Source: Paracoccaceae bacterium (lineage in GTDB: Bacteria > Pseudomonadota > Alphaproteobacteria > Rhodobacterales > Rhodobacteraceae). From it: a stretch of 8,880 bases of DNA. Below, one piece after another: positions 6,568 to 8,880 of this stretch (its first letter is position 1; every line of letters starts with the position of its first letter). Location of the stretch: the NCBI GenBank assembly GCA_009922885.1, contig RFUP01000073.1:1-8880 (forward strand). Direction: 5' to 3'. The position numbers and the translations under genes were made by a program. The notes beneath the pieces are model-generated. The model was not told where the DNA came from, made no database searches, and saw nothing but the letters and a program-made list of their open reading frames with translations.

Positions 6568-7038
6568 GTGCGTGCGTTTCTGATCTTTGTGTTTTGTGGC
6601 TTTCTGGCGGCGTGTGGCGGGAGTGACAGGGTGTCGTTTGTTTCCGCTCCGACCACGTTCAACCCTCCGCTCTACCCCAACGAAACCCCGGAATTGCGCG
6701 GGCTGATCGAGAAATACGCGGCCCTTCACGAGGTGCCTGTGGAACTCGTGCACCGTGTGGTGAAGCGGGAAAGCACGCATAATCCGGCAGCGCGGAACGG
6801 GCCTTACTATGGCCTGATGCAGATCCTTCCCGCCACTGCGCGCGGCATGGGCTATCAGGGCAGGCCCGAAGGCCTTCTCGATGCCGAAACGAACCTCAAA
6901 TATGCGGTGAAATACCTGCGCGGCGCGTGGCTGCTTTCCGACGGTTCGCACGACCGCGCGGTGCAGTGGTATGCGCGGGGGTATTACTATGAGGCGAAGC
7001 GGCGGGGGATGTTGAAGGAAACCGGGCTGCGGAGCTGA
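6568..7038 (+). CDS. Small lytic transglycosylase lipoprotein (SLT domain)
   Basis: Starting at the GTG at 6568, the product is 156 residues. It begins with a short lipoprotein signal (RAFLIFVFCGFL) and the lipobox LAAC, with Cys16 as the predicted lipidated residue, so it should be attached to a membrane and act in the periplasm. Residues about 45-140 form a compact SLT/goose-lysozyme-like domain: VHRVVKRESTHNPAA with catalytic Glu68, GPYYGLMQILPATARGMGY (78-96), a NLKYAVKYLRGAW helix (109-121) and DRAVQWYARGYYYEAKRRG (129-147). The expected reaction is non-hydrolytic cleavage of the MurNAc-GlcNAc bond of peptidoglycan to anhydro ends. It is much shorter than Slt70 or MltC, essentially only the catalytic domain, which is common for small secreted or lipoprotein SLTs. 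Its specific physiological role is unknown. Confidence 0.88.
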   Translation: MRAFLIFVFCGFLAACGGSDRVSFVSAPTTFNPPLYPNETPELRGLIEKYAALHEVPVELVHRVVKRESTHNPAARNGPYYGLMQILPATARGMGYQGRPEGLLDAETNLKYAVKYLRGAWLLSDGSHDRAVQWYARGYYYEAKRRGMLKETGLRS

Positions 7039-7084
7039 TTTCAGCGCAATTCCAGCCTGTTAACCTCTCGAATTCCCGTTTCCG

Positions 7085-7124
7085 AAGCGTATGGATTGCG
7101 TCTGGCAAGCGTATGGCTTGCGTC
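7085..7124. repeat. Two-copy 18-base direct repeat
   Basis: AAGCGTATGG-A/C-TTGCGTC occurs at 7085-7102 and 7107-7124, 17 of 18 bases identical, with a 4-base spacer (period 22, two helical turns). It lies between convergent genes, about 50 bp after the lytic transglycosylase stop. Frames through it resemble nothing recognisable. It may be a protein-binding array or a degenerate intergenic repeat. Confidence 0.7.
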
Positions 7125-7133
7125 ATGACGTAA
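7118..7133. repeat. Near-perfect palindrome
   Basis: TTGCGTCATGACGTAA has a perfect 10-base core (CGTCATGACG, 7121-7130). The flanks are symmetric except for one pair. It overlaps the right copy of the 18-base direct repeat, suggesting a composite site rather than independent features. Confidence 0.6.
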
Positions 7134-7135
7134 AC

Positions 7136-7166
7136 GCCGCGCGGAAGCCTTACGCCACCGCGCGGC
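7136..7166 (-). terminator. GC-rich hairpin, possible terminator of yghU
   Basis: A perfect 9-bp inverted repeat, GCCGCGCGG (7136-7144) and CCGCGCGGC (7158-7166), has a 13-base loop. It sits 9 bases beyond the yghU stop on the - strand. The run that follows on that strand (GTTTACG) has only three T residues, so it is at best a weak intrinsic terminator. It also faces the end of the lytic transglycosylase gene and might act in both directions. Confidence 0.5.
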
Positions 7167-7175
7167 AAGGGCGGA

Positions 7176-8039
7176 TCAGCCGCCGATCTTGTCTTGGGTC
7201 TTGGTGTCGAAATCCGAGGCGTCGTGACGCTCGTGAAGCTGCGACGATGGCTCCCCGAACGCACGGTTCACCATGCGGCCCCGCTGCACGGCCGGGCGCG
7301 CGGCGATCTTCTCGGCCCAGGCCATCAGGTGGGTGTAGGAGGCCGTATCGAGGAACTCGGCTGCGTCATAAACGGTGCCCAGCGCCACTTGGCCATACCA
7401 CGGCCAGATCGCCATATCGGCAATCGAATATTCCTCGCCCGCGATATAGGGGCGGGTGGCGAGCAGCTTGTCCAGCACGTCCATCTGGCGCTTGGTTTCC
7501 ATGGTGAAACGGTCGATCGGGTATTGCCACTTTTCGGGGGCGTATTTGTAGAAATGCCCGAAGCCACCGCCAAGGTAAGGCGCGGAGCCCATCTGCCAGA
7601 AAAGCCAGTTGAGCGTTTCGGTGCGCGCGGGGCCGGACTTGGGCAGGAAGGCTCCGAATTTCTCGGCAAGGTGCAGAAGGATCGAGGCGCTTTCGAACAC
7701 GCGCACAGGCTCGGCCCCCGAACGATCCACCAGCGCGGGGATCTTCGAGTTGGGGTTCGCTTCAACGAAGCCGGAACCAAACTGGTCACCATCGCCGATC
7801 TTGATGATCCATGCATCGTATTCCGCGCCTGTGTGGCCCGCGGCAAGCAGTTCCTCGAACATCACCGTGACTTTCACGCCGTTCGGCGTGGCCAGCGAGT
7901 AAAGCTGGAACGGGTGCTTGCCGACGGGCAGCTCCTTGTCATGCGTCGCGCCAGAGGTAGGGCGGTTGATCGAGGCGAATTGCCCGCCCGAGGGCACATC
8001 CCATTTCCAGACTTTCGGGGGGGTGTAGGTGTCAGTCAT
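7176..8039 (-). CDS. yghU: YghU-type glutathione S-transferase (disulfide-bond oxidoreductase)
   Basis: This 287-residue protein is close to the 288 residues of E. coli YghU, which it resembles over its whole length as I recall it. N-terminal thioredoxin-like domain (about 40-130): YSLATPNGVKVT with the Thr51/Asn53 pair that in YghU binds glutathione, EANPNSKIPAL (93-103) with the cis-proline, and the glutathione-binding VFESASILLHLAEKFG (114-129). All-helical C-terminal domain: RTETLNWLFWQMGSAPYLGGGFGHFYKYAP (139-168) and YSIADMAIWPWYG (204-216), ending in QLHERHDASDF (267-277). YghU binds two glutathiones and has disulfide-bond reductase activity; the cellular role is unclear. Start at 8039 (MTDTY) is supported by GGAG on the - strand at 8047-8050 and by the family N-terminus; a longer frame to 8222 is not credible. 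It is divergent from the SMR pump gene. Confidence 0.95.
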   Translation of the reverse strand: MTDTYTPPKVWKWDVPSGGQFASINRPTSGATHDKELPVGKHPFQLYSLATPNGVKVTVMFEELLAAGHTGAEYDAWIIKIGDGDQFGSGFVEANPNSKIPALVDRSGAEPVRVFESASILLHLAEKFGAFLPKSGPARTETLNWLFWQMGSAPYLGGGFGHFYKYAPEKWQYPIDRFTMETKRQMDVLDKLLATRPYIAGEEYSIADMAIWPWYGQVALGTVYDAAEFLDTASYTHLMAWAEKIAARPAVQRGRMVNRAFGEPSSQLHERHDASDFDTKTQDKIGG

Positions 8040-8106
8040 GTTCACGCTCCACAGAATATTTGTCGAGAACCTAAGCCTGCATCCGGCGATATGCCAGAGG
8101 CGGCAA

Positions 8107-8162
8107 GTGCGGGATCTCCGCACAAGGCTTGTGCGGCATCTGGCGGAGGGCGCACGGTGCGG
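8107..8162. promoter_or_regulatory. Cluster of GTGCGG palindromic half-sites, candidate operator
   Basis: The 149-bp region between divergent yghU and the SMR gene holds a perfect 19-base palindrome CCGCACAAGGCTTGTGCGG (8118-8136, centre 8127). Next to it are another GTGCGG (8107-8112), which pairs with CCGCAC (8118-8123) across GATCT, and an 11-base palindrome CGCACGGTGCG (8151-8161) within a further GTGCGG (8157-8162). An outer pair GCCAGA (8093-8098) / TCTGGC (8139-8144) brackets the set. Repeated symmetric half-sites in a divergent promoter region suggest binding by a dimeric regulator (TetR, MarR or similar). The regulator is not identified, and an RNA structure in the SMR leader is the alternative. 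Confidence 0.6.
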
Positions 8163-8176
8163 GTAGGCTGGCGCGC

Positions 8177-8182
8177 GAGAGG
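8177..8182 (+). promoter_or_regulatory. Ribosome binding site deciding the SMR start
   Basis: GAGAGG lies 6 bases before the ATG at 8189. This and the alignment with EmrE rule against the longer in-frame start at 8129, which would run through the palindrome cluster. Confidence 0.75.
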
Positions 8183-8188
8183 TGTGAC

Positions 8189-8524
8189 ATGGTGAAGATC
8201 TGGATGATGCTCGTGGCCGCAATCGGCTTCGAAGTGGTGGGAACCTCGCTTTTGAAGCAATCGGCAGGGTTCACGCGGCTTTGGCCTTCTGTGGGCACGG
8301 GGGCAGCCTACCTTGCCTCATTCTGGCTTCTGGCGCAGGTGCTTCGGGTGATGCCCGTAGGGATTGCCTATGCGATCTGGTCGGGCCTCGGGATCGTGCT
8401 GATTTCCGCGATTGGCTGGGCCGTGTTCAAGCAGCGCCTCGATATGCCCGCTGTGCTGGGGCTGGCGATGATCGCGGCGGGGATCGTGGTGATCAACGTG
8501 TTCTCGAACACGACAGGGCATTGA
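8189..8524 (+). CDS. emrE: EmrE-like small multidrug resistance (SMR) efflux protein
   Basis: This 111-residue inner-membrane protein has four hydrophobic segments. It aligns with E. coli EmrE (110 residues) with a one-residue offset and no gaps, as I recall EmrE. The essential proton/drug-binding glutamate is Glu15 (AAIGFEVVGTSLLK); the substrate-site aromatics Tyr41, Tyr61 and Trp64 are kept (EmrE Tyr40, Tyr60, Trp63). FTRLWPSVGT (28-37), SFWLLAQ (44-50) and GIAYAIWSGLGIVLIS (58-73) are nearly identical. EmrE-type dimers exchange protons for quaternary ammonium and other lipophilic cations. The match to EmrE makes the guanidinium-exporting (Gdx/SugE) branch less likely, though not excluded. 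Single gene, no second SMR subunit next to it, consistent with a homodimer. The long palindromic upstream region suggests regulated expression. Confidence 0.93.
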   Translation: MVKIWMMLVAAIGFEVVGTSLLKQSAGFTRLWPSVGTGAAYLASFWLLAQVLRVMPVGIAYAIWSGLGIVLISAIGWAVFKQRLDMPAVLGLAMIAAGIVVINVFSNTTGH

Positions 8525-8564
8525 AGCGAAACCGGATTGGCGGGAGCGCTAGCCTCTCCGTGTG

Positions 8565-8580
8565 ACCGTCCGCGGGCGGT
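8565..8580. repeat. Imperfect palindrome after the SMR gene
   Basis: ACCGTCCGCGGGCGGT is symmetric except for one T/G pair, and lies about 40 bases after the SMR stop. As RNA on the + strand the mismatch can be a G-U pair, so a small hairpin followed by UAACAG is possible, without a U-tract. It is a weak terminator candidate or a chance GC-rich symmetry. Confidence 0.35.
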
Positions 8581-8620
8581 TAACAGCGCGAAGCGCACGC
8601 CCGGGGGGCGGACGGGCGCT

Positions 8621-8668
8621 CGGTGAGGCGCCATGCAGCCTTCGCTACGCTCAGGCGGCGCCTCTCCG
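8621..8668. terminator. Inverted repeat between convergent genes, possible bidirectional terminator
   Basis: CGGTGAGGCGCC (8621-8632) and GGCGCCTCTCCG (8657-8668) form 12-bp arms with one mismatch (8 perfect inner pairs GAGGCGCC/GGCGCCTC) and a 24-base loop. The repeat lies 11 bases past the stop of the IclR-type gene (- strand) and 97 bases past the SMR stop (+ strand). Position fits a shared terminator, but neither side has a T-tract, so the role remains an inference. Confidence 0.45.
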
Positions 8669-8679
8669 AAGAATGCCTC

Positions 8680-8880
8680 TCACCCGATGCGGGCGACCGT
8701 GTTGACCATCTGCAAAAGCTTCGGCCCCAATTCCGCTTCCAACCGCTCCTTGCCCAGCACATAGGCCGGGCCACCAAGGTTGAACACCAGAAGCGGCGTA
8801 TCCCCTTGCGGGCTGCGATAGGGCACGGCAACCGAGTTCACATGGGTCTGCCACTGGCCCACGTTGGCGTAGAAGCCGCG
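8680..8880 (-). CDS. IclR-family transcriptional regulator, C-terminal part (cut by window edge)
   Basis: The last 66 codons of a gene run in from the right edge on the - strand; the reading frame is open to base 8880, so the start and the DNA-binding domain lie outside. The visible part, RGFYANVGQWQTHVNSVAVPYR (first 22 residues) then TPLLVFNLGGPAYVLGKERLEAELGPKLLQMVNTVARIG, matches the end of the IclR effector-binding domain: the conserved turn into a V-A-V/A-P beta strand, a G-G-P/A-x-x strand, and a final amphipathic helix with L-G-P-x-L. IclR proteins usually act as repressors or activators of nearby catabolic genes. The target and ligand cannot be judged here. The short internal GTG at 8862 is not the true start. 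Confidence 0.82.
   Translation of the reverse strand, partial: RGFYANVGQWQTHVNSVAVPYRSPQGDTPLLVFNLGGPAYVLGKERLEAELGPKLLQMVNTVARIG

Noticed and set aside
5914..6951. 345-codon open frame on the - strand across zapE and the lytic transglycosylase
   Set aside because: Antisense to conserved motifs of both genes, without recognisable domains or a plausible start site.
7085..7124. CRISPR array
   Set aside because: Only two repeats of 18 bases with a 4-base spacer; no spacer-length gaps and no cas genes nearby.
8053..8058. TATTCT on the - strand as the yghU -10 box
   Set aside because: A start about 7 bases downstream would fall at about 8046 and leave the Shine-Dalgarno site (8047-8050) outside the transcript; no convincing -35 hexamer lies at the right distance.
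8040..8188. Guanidine-type riboswitch upstream of the SMR gene
   Set aside because: SMR genes can carry guanidine riboswitches, but the hairpins here do not show the ACGR terminal loops expected of the guanidine-II (mini-ykkC) class. The protein also matches EmrE rather than the guanidinium exporters. Covariance-model scanning would settle it.
7194..8195. 333-codon open frame on the + strand across yghU
   Set aside because: Antisense to a full-length YghU match, with composition typical of a reverse-frame artefact.

Overview
The window is GC-rich, densely packed chromosomal DNA. Reading frames are nearly wall to wall, starts are mostly ATG with occasional GTG, and Shine-Dalgarno sites are purine-rich. 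Gene content (glutathione-type S-formylglutathione hydrolase, an AFG1/ZapE ATPase, a YghU-type glutathione transferase, an IclR regulator) and codon style suggest an alphaproteobacterium, most likely of the Rhodobacterales/Rhodobacteraceae. That placement is an inference from protein style; no rRNA or other marker is present. Twelve protein genes are supported, one of them cut by the right edge. I see no rRNA, tRNA, CRISPR array, insertion sequence, phage gene or integrase.

Left block (20-4073, + strand): six genes whose every junction is a 4-base start/stop overlap (GTGA once, then ATGA four times). In order they are S-formylglutathione hydrolase (fghA), a VOC/bleomycin-resistance-like protein, a UPF0178 (YaiI/YqxD) protein, a HAD-family hydrolase of the D-[IL]-G-N-V type, an ornithine cyclodeaminase/mu-crystallin family NAD(P) enzyme, and an alpha/beta hydrolase. 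This is almost certainly one transcript with translational coupling. It begins upstream of the window, where a glutathione-dependent formaldehyde dehydrogenase gene would be expected but cannot be seen. The theme may be handling of formaldehyde and other reactive metabolites, but only fghA has a firm function.

Middle block (4061-7038): an MFS transporter on the - strand overlaps the end of the alpha/beta hydrolase gene by 13 bp, tail to tail. It is divergent from zapE (+), across a gap of about 95 bp. A small lytic transglycosylase lipoprotein follows zapE on the same strand; its leader carries a 13-base direct repeat.

Right block (7039-8880): a 137-bp convergent gap holds an 18-base tandem-like repeat, a palindrome and a 9-bp GC-rich hairpin. 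It is followed by yghU (-) and, divergently, an EmrE-like small multidrug resistance pump (+). The 149-bp yghU/SMR intergenic region contains a perfect 19-base palindrome and several further GTGCGG/CCGCAC half-sites, the best candidate operator in the window. The right edge holds the last 66 codons of an IclR-family regulator (-), convergent with the SMR gene, with a large inverted repeat between them.

Overall this looks like ordinary housekeeping and stress/detoxification DNA. I do not see a convincing undescribed defence or mobile system. The items most worth a second look are the palindrome cluster at 8107-8162, the repeat array at 7085-7133 and the conserved-looking six-gene overlapping cluster.
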